Assembly (NCBI RefSeq): GCF_000003605.2
Contig: NW_003143301.1
Coordinates: forward strand, 182,650 to 193,941
Direction: 5' to 3'
DNA: 11,292 nucleotides
Source of the DNA: Saccoglossus kowalevskii
Lineage: Eukaryota > Hemichordata > Enteropneusta > Harrimaniidae
Below the pieces are notes generated by a model, which saw only the letters and a list, made by a program, of their open reading frames with translations, had not been told where the DNA came from and made no database searches. Positions 1 through 7,710 of this stretch are shown piece by piece. The position numbers and the translations under genes are program-made. Every line of letters starts with the position of its first letter. The first letter of the stretch is position 1.

Positions 1-535
1 ACTCAAGTTTCAAGGACACACTCGCGACAACCCTCCGTTTTAATATGACTAGCACAAAGAGAACTTAACGGGGACTGTGTCATTTTCAATGACTTGTTTT
101 TATATGATTTCCTAAGCCAAAAACACAGTCTGAAAAGTGCTATCGATGGATCAGTGCCTGCCCTTACCAAACATGTAGATCTACATAAGACAAGTTATAT
201 GTACTGGTCAAAAATGTAGACAAAGCTGCAAAGCCACTCAATATTTTATCTACCGGGTACTAAAGCTTCATCTACAAACCTTGTATATGTGGATAAGGTT
301 CATCTACACTATGTCTACTTTTCATCTACATTTTTATCTTCTTTGTGATTTCATCAATGATTTGTGTGTTTTTCATCTACACGAGTAAAAAAAATGTAGA
401 TCAAAACAGAATTCTACTACTGCCCCTCTCCCTATGCATTGTGTAATGTATGCTCTCGGGCAGACATTTTTGTTCAACACTGAATTACCCAGGACACATA
501 CATTTGTTCCCTGCTCTTTGTGGCAGTAAAAGGTC
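1..535. other. Gene-free left flank with CATCTACA motif cluster
   Basis: I see no convincing exon here. On the minus strand, directly downstream of the stop at 538-536, one other frame stays open for about 35 codons (roughly 570-465) and reads partly protein-like, so it may be a further frameshifted remnant of the neighbouring SAP-like gene. The rest of the stretch is dominated by the repeated TCTACA/TGTAGA motifs annotated separately. No tRNA or structured RNA was recognised. Confidence 0.5.
173..401. repeat. Cluster of CATCTACA / TGTAGATG motifs in both orientations
   Basis: Seen directly: TGTAGA or its complement TCTACA occurs eight times in about 230 bases. The copies start with a perfect 14-bp palindrome ATGTAGATCTACAT at 173-186, continue with ATGTAGA at 214 and CATCTACA at 269, 301, 323 and 374, and end with ATGTAGAT at 394. 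The outermost copies face each other, so the block could be a decayed element with inverted subterminal repeats. Alternatively it is a locally amplified simple motif. No coding potential was seen. Confidence 0.55.
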
Positions 536-1202
536 CTACGAAGTTGCATCCAGATCGAATACGAGAGGCGTTGAATAACGTATATTTAAATCATGGTAGA
601 TAAGGTCGTCATAGAACCAAGTGAACTTGTTTTGAAAATCACTGTGTACTGCAGGTCAACCACATGCCCGTCGTAACATAATTTGACATCTTTGAACCAT
701 TTCTAAGCTCTGAGCTTCTTAGGTCATAGTCAGATCGATGACACATTAAATAGCTCTGTTAGTGCTAGGTCATGATAATCATTAGCCACTGTGGTGACTA
801 GCATGTTATGTTATTTGCCACATTAAGTTATCATTAGAACATATAAGTTGTAATTTAAGTAATATATAGCTACATGGTATAGGCTAATGTGGCTAATGGA
901 GAGTGCTAACACAGAATAGTTGAAATCATCAGACAAGCGGAATTCTAGAACATTACCTAAATCCACAAGAGTAACCAGGTAATTTCGAAGAATCGGTGTA
1001 ATTACAACCAAGTTTGCCGAGTCTTGTAGCGGCATCGTTTTTAGGATCGTAGCGTAACAAATCAAGGTCTTCCACCTCTCAAATCAAGTACAGCTTTAGC
1101 AATTGCAAGAAGAATGTTGTTTTTGTAGTTGGATGATGGAACGCCGAATTTATGGAGAAAGTCTTTGAGATGTGGCACTGTCATTCTAGCAAAATCAGCC
1201 AT
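536..1202 (-). pseudogene. SAP-like N-terminal protein, two exons, apparent one-base frameshift
   Basis: The start ATG at 1202-1200 has a very good Kozak context (ACCATGG). Residues about 6-40 read MTVPHLKDFLHKFGVPSS and onward, with the leucine and glycine spacing of a SAP domain (a helix-extended-helix DNA-binding module). The frame hits TGA at 1064-1062 after 46 codons. From about 1077 the frame offset by one base reads on convincingly (EVEDLDLLRYDPKNDAATRL..) to the donor AG|GTAATG after 957. Joining to an acceptor CACAG| before 641 keeps this second frame open (DFQNKFTWFYDDLIYHDLNI..) to TAG at 538-536. Removing one G of the GG near 1074 would unite the two frames. This is either a decayed gene, perhaps from a multicopy SAP-containing mobile family, or an assembly error. 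The intron is 956-642. The family assignment rests on pattern recognition only. Confidence 0.45.
755..915. mobile_element. MITE-like imperfect inverted repeat inside an intron
   Basis: The arms CTGTTAGTGCT (from 755) plus CATTAGCCAC (780-789) are matched in reverse by GTGGCTAATG (889-898) plus AGTGCTAACACAG (903-915), with different spacers between the sub-blocks. The ~160-bp unit is AT-rich, has no ORF and lies wholly within the predicted minus-strand intron 956-642. This fits a small non-autonomous DNA transposon or foldback element. I could not identify clear target-site duplications. Confidence 0.45.
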
Positions 1203-1420
1203 GGTCGAAAACATGAAACAGATGCAAGAAATCACTCAGATATTTAATGCACGGCACTAGACACACTCACGATTTAGCGTCATTTTGAATCCAAGCTTGA
1301 CCTGTATCACATGACAAGCTACTGATTGCCAAGAAAATTTAACAGGCTCACGAGATCTCGCAAGAAGCGGAAAATAGGTTAGTAAATGTGTGCATTCAAA
1401 TCCCATCACTGGCAGCTAGT
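1203..1420 (-). promoter_or_regulatory. Possible promoter of the SAP-like gene
   Basis: This is the stretch directly upstream of the ATG at 1202. It is less AT-rich than its surroundings and holds a perfect 10-bp palindrome CGAGATCTCG at 1351-1360, reminiscent of but not identical to the TCTCGCGAGA promoter element. It also has an E-box-like CACATG near 1309. No TATA box at a suitable place was seen. The call rests on position plus these weak motifs. Confidence 0.25.
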
Positions 1421-2431
1421 TGTATTAAAATGTTCTTTGACAGAGAAGGAAACACAAATTGTTATCCCTTCGGAGGCTACAGTGTTTTCAACACATTAAG
1501 AGAAGATCTAGGCAAGCTTCACTGAGCTTCTTATCACTGTCATATAAAGATTATTATTGTGATTATGATTTCATGTCATAAATGATTATTTTCACGCCAA
1601 TAATAAATATGTAAATTAACGAGTAATAACATAATGACAGTAATTTAAAACATATTACAGCTGAGGAATGAACTATCATGTCCTCAAGGCCAGTATTTTA
1701 GTTTAAAAAAAACAAGCTGAAATCATGTGACTTAAATAGACTTTTTACTCATTGTAGTCAAATCCTTCTTATTTCTGTACAATTCAGATGAATGTATAGT
1801 GCATGCATGTAACCACATGTAACATGCAGTACCGGTACCTATATTCAAAGATATGCTCCCAGTAGGTCTTCTTCAATTTTAAATTTTTTGCTTTTTCATG
1901 AATTTTTCAGTTTAGGGGTTGGGCAGGAAAAAATTGAAATATCCCAGTTTATTAGAACCATAAAATATGTTTTTATTTGTCTAACAAGTATTCCATAACA
2001 TAGGAAATATGGTGTTTGTACTATTATGAGCAATGTCAACAATAGCATGTGTATATTTGTTCTCAGTACATGTATGTACAAATGTGACTACAATCATAAA
2101 TAGAACCAAACAAAATGTGTTTAGTTTTTAAGCTTGTGATAATTATTATTAATAAATAAATAAATATAAAAAACTTGAGTGAAAATAACAACAAATAATT
2201 AATATCTAATTAATATTCTATCAACATCCATGTATAATATGTATCATACTATATCAATTATTTTGTACAACATGTAATTATAATAGAAATGAAATATTCA
2301 ATATTATAACATACATTCAAAAATTGAATTCATGAAAAAACCTTTGAATAAGATATTTTTTTAAAACAATTCAAAAGTAAAAATAGTGAACAATCTCAAA
2401 TCTTATCCAGGACTAGATTTGTTGTTCATGG
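1421..2431. other. AT-rich non-coding stretch with two minus-strand polyA signals
   Basis: No exon was supported here on either strand. The DNA is strongly AT-rich, with a short AATAAATAAATAAA microsatellite around 2149-2165. Read on the minus strand, AATAAA occurs at 1977-1972 and again at 1953-1948. These would suit the 3' end of the tentative gene ending at 2432, implying a 3' UTR of about 450-500 nt. Confidence 0.4.
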
Positions 2432-2645
2432 TTATGGTTTTATCATAGACTTTACTTCCCAAGGTTTATGTTTTTTTACAGTCTTAAGCTGAGTTCTGGA
2501 GGGGATCACTAATAATTAATTGCACAAATGTGAACGAGTTGCATGATTGCATCCATAATACAAATAAATCTAAGAAATTATTGCTTTGGATAGTCCCTAC
2601 CTGATTGGCTAATTTTTCACATTTCCGATTATTCTTGTTTGGTTC
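2432..2645 (-). CDS. Tentative last two exons of an unrecognised gene
   Basis: On the minus strand a 45-nt exon (2645-2601) follows the acceptor TTTATGCACACAG and ends in a near-ideal donor CAG|GTAGGG. Only one of its three frames is open, giving EPNKNNRKCEKLANQ. After a 112-nt intron the acceptor CTCAG| before 2488 keeps phase 0 and gives LKTVKKHKPWEVKSMIKP and a TAA at 2434-2432. The joined tail is lysine-rich and basic. I do not recognise the family, and no upstream exon was found with certainty. A chance combination of splice-like signals is possible because both exons are short; the consistent phase and two polyA signals about 450-480 nt downstream argue mildly for a gene. Confidence 0.3.
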
Positions 2646-2967
2646 CTGTGTGCATAAATCATTGTGGCTGATGCCATACAATGTTTTAACATACAGTGAC
2701 TGGATTTAGATAGAATAAAACTTGTTATGAACACCAGATCCGATTTTTGTATAAAACTGTTAATTGGGTAATCTGTTTTAGCATTTTACTTTGCCCAAAA
2801 TAATACTGAGGGGCAAGTTATTGTGGTTACAATGTCTGTTGTTGTTGTCATTGGCGTTGTCATCGTTGATGACCTCTTTGTGGCCAGAATAACTTTAAAA
2901 TATTACCAACCTTACCAGTGTATAATCTCAATGCATTTGATAGCTGGTTCCTTCATTTATGGGGATA
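2646..2967. other. Non-coding stretch with one orphan splice donor
   Basis: No supported gene. On the minus strand CACTG|GTAAGG (donor near 2922-2917) follows a short open stretch beginning ATGAAGGAACC near 2958, but its phase does not match the exon at 2645. An imperfect GTTGTTGTTGTC tract sits near 2838-2870. Confidence 0.35.
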
Positions 2968-3180
2968 TTAATCTTTGAGACAAGCATATGACTACTGGCA
3001 GGATCAACCAGGTAGCTTCAGAACCCTGTTATTTGCAGGAGACCAACGTGCCAGTGGACGTGCGAGGGAGCACAACGACCGAGTGGAGGTTTGTAGTTTC
3101 TTTGCCTACCGAGAGGCATCCGATTTTTAAGAAGGCGCGACCCCTCAAGCTCGACAGGCGGGCCTTGACAGAGCGACGTT
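2968..3180 (-). pseudogene. rDNA fragment: end of 5' ETS plus first ~47 nt of 18S rRNA
   Basis: The reverse complement of 3014-2968 reads TACCTGGTTGATCCTGCCAG and then TAGTCATATGCTTGTCTCAAAGATTAA, which is the universally conserved 5' start of eukaryotic 18S rRNA. The match stops abruptly at 2968, where AGCCATGC would follow. On the other side, 3015-3180 is clearly GC-richer than the flanks, as expected for the adjoining 5' external transcribed spacer, though spacers cannot be confirmed without the organism's own rDNA. With only about 47 nt of 18S present this is a dispersed pseudogene fragment, not a working rRNA gene. A 64-codon ORF on the plus strand over this block is an antisense by-product. 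TTAAT occurs at both borders (2968-2972 and 3179-3183), compatible with microhomology-mediated insertion. Confidence 0.9.
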
Positions 3181-3507
3181 AATTAATAATAATTAAATTA
3201 ATGAATATGTGCCTCATTAGCTTGAACAAGAAATTTTGTAATTGAATGTAACAGATGTCTGTATCAGAGTGGAAACCTAAAACCAACATAAAGATGAATG
3301 GATACAATTGGATAGTAATAGGATTAGTTTAGCTTAAAATAAAAATAAAAAACATACATGTGACAAACAAGCATTTTTATATTTACCTTGCTTGTATAAT
3401 GTCAATGAAAGAGAGGTATGTGAGTGCGAAATGTCTGTTATTCTCATTGTACCAGTATTTGATTTTTTCTGCCCGTGAAATGCCTGCTATTTTCTGGCCC
3501 AAAATCA
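3181..3507. other. Non-coding AT-rich stretch
   Basis: It begins with TTAATTAATAATAATT-type sequence at the border of the rDNA fragment. One minus-strand acceptor-like site (GGTTTTAG near 3285) has no matching open exon with a donor. I see nothing else that can be supported. Confidence 0.4.
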
Positions 3508-3513
3508 TTTATT
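3508..3513 (-). terminator. Polyadenylation signal AATAAA
   Basis: AATAAA on the minus strand lies about 230 nt downstream of the TGA at 3743-3741, where the 3' end of the small minus-strand gene would be expected. Confidence 0.5.
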
Positions 3514-3740
3514 GGTACATCGATATTATTATTTTTTATGTTATTAAGTACAAAATAATTTGTTCAAGTGAAAAAATGGTTTTCAAACTCAATCTACGCC
3601 AATTAAAACGACTTTTCATTTGCATACTCAAACACACCTTGTGGCGTATTGAAAGGGAACTTGCTGGTCAGCGTCCATTTTTCAATATTGTATATTGTAC
3701 ATTACTCATTCAATTTTCTCATCTTCGACTATATTGCCAT

Positions 3741-4426
3741 TCATGTATTTGTTTCTCGAGGAAGAGTGGACCATAAAGAACGCATATTATCAAGTTTATC
3801 GTACAGGGTTGAGTTAGATACGAAATACATCTCCTCTGGTGTAGCTGGTCGCCGTGATTGACTGTGTACTGCACAATCAGAGTCACTTGTATGGTGGTCG
3901 ATGAAGTTGGTTGAAGTCAGTGTGAAGGGCCGATACCTATTGTCCATGATCTCTGTCTATTTCGATTTTTTTCCATGTTGGTCAAAGTCTAGTTTGATGT
4001 CTTGCTTGTTTTCTAGTTGTTTGTCAGCTTGCTGTGTACATTCATACACTGATGTTTTCCATAGATCGTCTAAGTGAAAAAAAAAAGATTCAAAATTGAA
4101 ATGAAAATATTTCAAACATTGAACTATAGTGATGAAATAGTGAAAATAATATGAAATGAAATAATGAGTCAATAATTTGTAAATCACAGTTACTAAATGA
4201 TAGCCTAGTCCAAGTGAATTGACATCTTGTTGAAATGGGTGAATGTGTCAGGTCACGGCGAGGAAAAGTACGTGAATGGCGGCGTTTGATTGGATCACAG
4301 TGCTATGTGATTTTCTGTTTGACCGAGGCTTCGGTTTTTGTTATTGCTACCTCTTACATAACACAACTTTGCAGTCTCTACAAAATGTTATTCAGATTCC
4401 CAACATTTGAAACACTTACCCGACAT
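3741..4426 (-). CDS. Small unrecognised gene, two ORFs in one terminal exon
   Basis: The ATG at 4426-4424 reads ATG TCG G and runs into an ideal donor G|GTAAGT (4419-4414). The intron ends in a very strong acceptor, ten T's then CACTTAG, before 4069. Phase 1 joins perfectly to give a 39-residue protein, MSDDLWKTSVYECTQQADKQ and onward, rich in Lys, Gln and Asp and without a membrane segment, ending at TAG 3959-3957. Nine nucleotides later in the same frame a second ATG (3947-3945) in fair Kozak context opens a 68-residue ORF (MDNRYRPFTLTSTNFIDHHT..) to TGA at 3743-3741. The exon is therefore open for 108 sense codons apart from one TAG. Options are a short protein with a downstream ORF, stop readthrough, or a C-to-T nonsense mutation of CAG. 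I do not recognise the family. Confidence 0.5.
4230..4330. promoter_or_regulatory. Promoter-like block with YY1-like and inverted CCAAT motifs
   Basis: A locally GC-richer patch contains GTGAATGGCGGCG (matching the core of the YY1 element AANATGGCGGC), followed by GATTGG, an inverted CCAAT box, and AGGTCACGG just before. A donor-like AAA|GTACGT is also present. It sits inside the predicted intron of the small minus-strand gene, so it may drive an alternative start there or an untranslated first exon of the plus-strand TLCD4 gene. No transcription start can be fixed. Confidence 0.3.
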
Positions 4427-4680
4427 TTCTCTCCCTTTGAAAGCCGATGCGGTGAATATGGGCTGGTCTGAAATTTAGTTCTTTAAATGGTGTTAGTACT
4501 GTGCCTTGTTTAATTTTTTGGCACTTTTCTTTAAACCCATGTTGTTCTTTTATAAATGAGGACAGATGTTCGGCGTAAAAAACTGCGGTATAAAGAAAAT
4601 ATCCATCCCAACTTCTTCTCATTCATTTTACGGCTTTCATCTACTGATTTTACACCTTCGATCATTTGGAAACGCGTACA
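4427..4680 (-). other. Probable 5' leader of the small minus-strand gene
   Basis: This stretch lies upstream of the ATG at 4426 on the minus strand. It holds another open frame from an ATG at 4622 that runs to the same donor and would end nine codons into the next exon, so it is either an upstream ORF in the leader or a competing reading of the gene. The low-AT patch near 4670-4740 could hold the promoter, but no clear core element was found. Confidence 0.3.
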
Positions 4681-4724
4681 CTACTTGCACTGGTGGCGCT
4701 TTTACTTCGGTTAGAGTTGGTATG

Positions 4725-4748
4725 CCGGAAACAGTCGACTGTTTCAGG
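4725..4748. repeat. Near-perfect 24-bp palindrome
   Basis: The core GAAACAGTCGACTGTTTC (4728-4745) is a perfect 18-bp palindrome. Adding three bases on each side extends it to 24 bp with one mismatched pair. It could be a binding site for a dimeric protein, the tip of a foldback element, or chance. It lies upstream of the small minus-strand gene. Confidence 0.6.
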
Positions 4749-4805
4749 ATAGGTGGGCATTGCTACAACACGAGAAATATCTCAAATTTACTCGGACACG
4801 AGTAA

Positions 4806-6504
4806 TCATTTTCAAACAAAAAAATCAACTGTCTATTTAAGTGTAACACAAATCCAAAATAAGAAATGTGTGGGTGGGCATTTCACAAGCACTTTAAACC
4901 TTTTTGTGTTTGCAATAACTATCATACCGGGGGTATATAATTTTCAAAAATATACAATGTGACAATTGGGCTGAAATAAATAGAACAAAAACAAACTTTA
5001 GACAAAAAAATAAATGCAGAAGACATTTGAACTGCTAATTATGAGAACTAGATGTCAGTACTACAGTCTCCAAGATCTTATATAGCATAGTAACCAGATA
5101 TGATGTTTTCCCTTATGTAATCTCAATTATTTTTAACACCATATGTAGACAATAATACCCCCCCCCCCCAATATCATGGCTTGTATATTTTTGTTGTCAT
5201 ACATTTTGCTTTAGATATATAGCTATACTAAGCTATACTATATGGGAACTTTTATGCAATGAGTTACTATGAGATTAGTTATTATTCTAAAAGGGGCCAT
5301 GGAATTAATAAAAGAACATGTAAATGACCAAATTACCTCACTCCCTGGCCACAAGCAGGGTCTGAGGCTGAGTCTCAGTAGTGCACCAGCGAGCGAATGG
5401 AGCAGTCATACTTTTATGCTTGTGACACCAATCAGTCGATATAGCACACACAGAAAACATTTACTAGATTAACAGCATATATATTCATCTGTCAATCAAT
5501 GTCGCACTCACAGAGGTGAAATCCAGGCATCATTTTCAGACTATTGTGGAGAGAACCCACAATGCTATAGGTATTAATTGAGCTTCCAGTAAAAGACTTT
5601 TGCAAACAGTGAATGTGTCTTCCTATAACTGCACTCCTTCAACTCCTAATGATAGCATAGGGTTGCATAGCCTGATAATTAAGCTGCTAACATAATCTAC
5701 ACGAAAATCCATGTATTATTTGAATGAACTGACTAGAAAAGGAAATATATTCATTGTAATTTTAAATGTTGTATGCATCGCAGACTGTTGAAAATTCTTT
5801 GAAGGAAGCAAATATAATCTGTTGTTAACTTTGTGTGCACTGGGTTTTAATTTAGCATATTTGCTATCAGTAAAATGAGTAGAAATAAAATTGAATTAAT
5901 AGTTGAGCCTCGTACAGTACCTTGATTTGTCCCACCCCATCTCTTTTCACAAATGAGAGTGGCATTCTGGGAAGTGAGAATCCAGTGATAGTGAAAGAGA
6001 TGCATGTAAAGTATCTTGTAAACAGTTGTTGGATGATGACTTTTATAACATTAAAATTTTGATGCTGTTGTGAATGGGATGATCCTCACCATATGTGACC
6101 ACGGCAACAGATTTCATGACAATATGAAAACTGTCTATAAATCTTGTCTGACCTGCTAACAGCTTTGATTCAGACAATATGCTAGATTATTGGAATGCAC
6201 CCTCGGGCTGCTAGGTTAACATGACAATACTATTTCAAAATAAATTTATCATTGTATACAACTGCCAAGAAATTAAGGATTAATATGATTGTTATAAATG
6301 GGAAACTTATTGAGCAATGCATGGAATGTTAAAAGTGACAGTATCGTTGTTTTGAGGTATATTAATGAATAATTACAACATTTATTAAGCAATAAAAAAC
6401 AACATTTGTAATATTCCAAAAAAATGATATGGTGTCACAGCTTTTTTCTTTACAATGAAATTTATTTTGTGTTGCCTATAATAAAATGAAAGGATTACCT
6501 TGTC
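4806..6504. other. Long gene-free stretch
   Basis: No exon was supported on either strand. Small items seen are a run of twelve C's at 5158-5169, a 10-bp unit AGCTATACTA repeated twice at 5221-5240, a short hairpin ATTGTGG/CCACAAT at 5543-5563, and a MITE fragment listed separately. An open plus-strand frame at 5269-5472 has no flanking splice signals or recognisable motifs and is probably chance. If TLCD4 has an untranslated first exon it may lie here or further left, but I cannot place it. Confidence 0.4.
5838..5900. mobile_element. Fragment related to the 7248-7458 MITE
   Basis: CACTGGGTTTTAATTTAGCA and the following TATTTGCTATCAGTAAAATGAGTAGAAATAAAATTGAATT match the subterminal sequence of the element at 7248-7458 (there CACTTGGTTTTAATTTAGCG, then TCAGTCAGCGAAATAAGCAAAATTAA). 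No complete terminal inverted repeat pair was found here, so it is read as a truncated copy. Confidence 0.45.
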
Positions 6505-6945
6505 TGTCAGCAATTTCTTGTATCAGGATAACTTTGGTATACAGACAATGTATGATGACCTACATATGCACGCCAATTTTCGTTATGATTTTGATTAAAT
6601 ATGGCTGACTGGCAGCCATTTTGTCCCTCAAATTTGCTAAATTCTGATATTTAAACGTGTCCAGAACTGTTTCTCGGAGCTGAACAGGGTGATTTCAATC
6701 AAACTTTGTATGGTGATCATGCATATTATGTTATAGGTGCACGTCATTTTTTTTTTCGAGATTCGGTTCAAGATGGCCGACTGGTGGCCATTTTGTTTTT
6801 TTCCATTTTCGTGTCGATTCCTCCATAAGATATGACCTGATTCAGTTCAAAGTTTGTACATAGTTTCTATACTTCAAGATAACACAACACCATGTTTTGT
6901 TTTGAGATTTGATCAAATTTGTCGAAATGGCGGCCATTTTGTTTA
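6505..6945. repeat. Degenerate ~160-bp tandem repeat with ATGGCcgac-ggCCATTTTGT cores
   Basis: Three cores are visible: ATGGCTGACTGGCAGCCATT at 6601, ATGGCCGACTGGTGGCCATT at 6773 and ATGGCGGCCATTTTGT at 6927, spaced 172 and 154 bases apart. The segments between them share further blocks, such as AACTTTG..TATG, TGCACGtCA(T)n and CGAGATT, so this is a diverged tandem array of three units plus a partial first one. Each core is itself nearly palindromic. Short open frames over 6867-7146 on both strands derive from it. Repeats of this type are, from memory, frequent in marine invertebrate genomes. Confidence 0.7.
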
Positions 6946-7247
6946 ACAGTAACACAATCTATAATCTGTGTTAGTGTTAAAAAAAACATTGATCTTTCAT
7001 TTCTACAAGTCACTTGTACTAAACATTTACATCGACTACAGCTAAAACTGAACATGGACTATGCATTATCAATGCTTGTTTCCAAATGTTTCCAAACACA
7101 CGTATATTATCAATCAATGGTCAATCTTGGTATACTTCAATGTTAGTGCGACTCTTGGACTGTCATTGATTAGTGTAATATTTTTACTGTGAAATGCGTG
7201 TACATAGATGGGCACTTGTACGAAATGTTCAATGTACGCCAACAAAG

Positions 7248-7458
7248 TACTGTAAAATGACTAATTTTCACTGGGTTTAAATTTCCCTGATTTAGCATTT
7301 CAGGCATATTCAATGGGTTTTAAATTCACAGTTTTATCATTTAGATAATGTGTTCTATACTCAATTTTACATATTCACTTGGTTTTAATTTAGCGTGTTT
7401 TTCAGTCAGCGAAATAAGCAAAATTAAAACCCAGTGAATAATTAACCCTTTTACAGTA
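7248..7458. mobile_element. 211-bp MITE with TACTGTAAAA termini
   Basis: The left end reads TACTGTAAAATGACTAATTT and then TCACTGGGTTTAAATTT; the reverse complement of the right end reads TACTGTAAAAGGGTTAATTA and then TTCACTGGGTTTTAATTTTG. That gives terminal inverted repeats of about 36 bp with few mismatches. The TA at each tip suits a TA target duplication, as used by Tc1/mariner-type transposases. Inside, AT-T-CA-TGGTTTTAAATT-type blocks recur near 7309 and 7375, so the element is built of related sub-repeats. It has no ORF and depends on a transposase elsewhere. It lies just upstream of the first TLCD4 coding exon. Confidence 0.8.
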
Positions 7459-7545
7459 TGCAATCTCACTTTCTGTGATTTCAATGACATCATATCACAA
7501 TATTTTTGCATTATTCATACAAATCAGTTTTTTTTTTTCTTGCAG

Positions 7546-7710
7546 ACTTTACTGAATTCAAACAATGGACACGCAGTATGTACCGGTGGTTCTGGCTTCT
7601 TTTGGTTTATCCGTGGGGATGTATTACTACTTAAGCCCAGTACTGTCAGCATTGTTATATGATGGATACAGGAAATTGTCAGAAGTACAGCTTGTAGATT
7701 GGAATACTAG
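7546..7710 (+). CDS. TLCD4: TLCD4 (TMEM56) homologue, first coding exon
   Basis: This exon follows a strong acceptor (long T tract, then CTTGCAG, at 7529-7545) and has 19 nt of 5' UTR before the ATG at 7565, so an untranslated exon must lie upstream. It encodes 48 residues, from MDTQYVPVVLASFGLSVGMY to ..VQLVDWNT, plus two bases of an Arg codon before the donor AG|GTAAAC. Residues about 6-32 form a hydrophobic membrane segment. The end DWNTR joins the next exon and matches the EWNSR-VVSTCHS region at the start of the TLC domain in vertebrate TLCD4. TLC-domain proteins are multipass membrane proteins of internal membranes linked to lipid handling; the biochemical role of TLCD4 is not well defined. 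The last 23 nt are duplicated in the following intron. Confidence 0.85.

Noticed and set aside
823-1065. 80-codon minus-strand ORF
   Set aside because: It overlaps the SAP-like exon in a third frame and runs past the GTAATG donor into the intron; the neighbouring frame reads more like protein and joins the next exon in phase.
2988-3182. 64-codon plus-strand ORF
   Set aside because: It is the antisense reading of 18S and ETS rDNA sequence; not a protein gene.
3360-3776. 138-codon plus-strand open frame
   Set aside because: It begins with GTG, not ATG (first in-frame ATG at 3399), is composed of AT-driven Phe/Ile/Tyr, has no recognisable motif, and lies antisense to the 3' UTR of the small minus-strand gene. 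Length alone is not enough.
4235-4805. Two plus-strand ORFs of 78 and 79 codons
   Set aside because: They overlap the promoter-like block and the leader of the minus-strand gene, have no splice borders or domains, and fit chance better.
5269-5480. tRNA-derived SINE
   Set aside because: I looked for A and B box promoter motifs in the GC-richer patch and found no acceptable pair.
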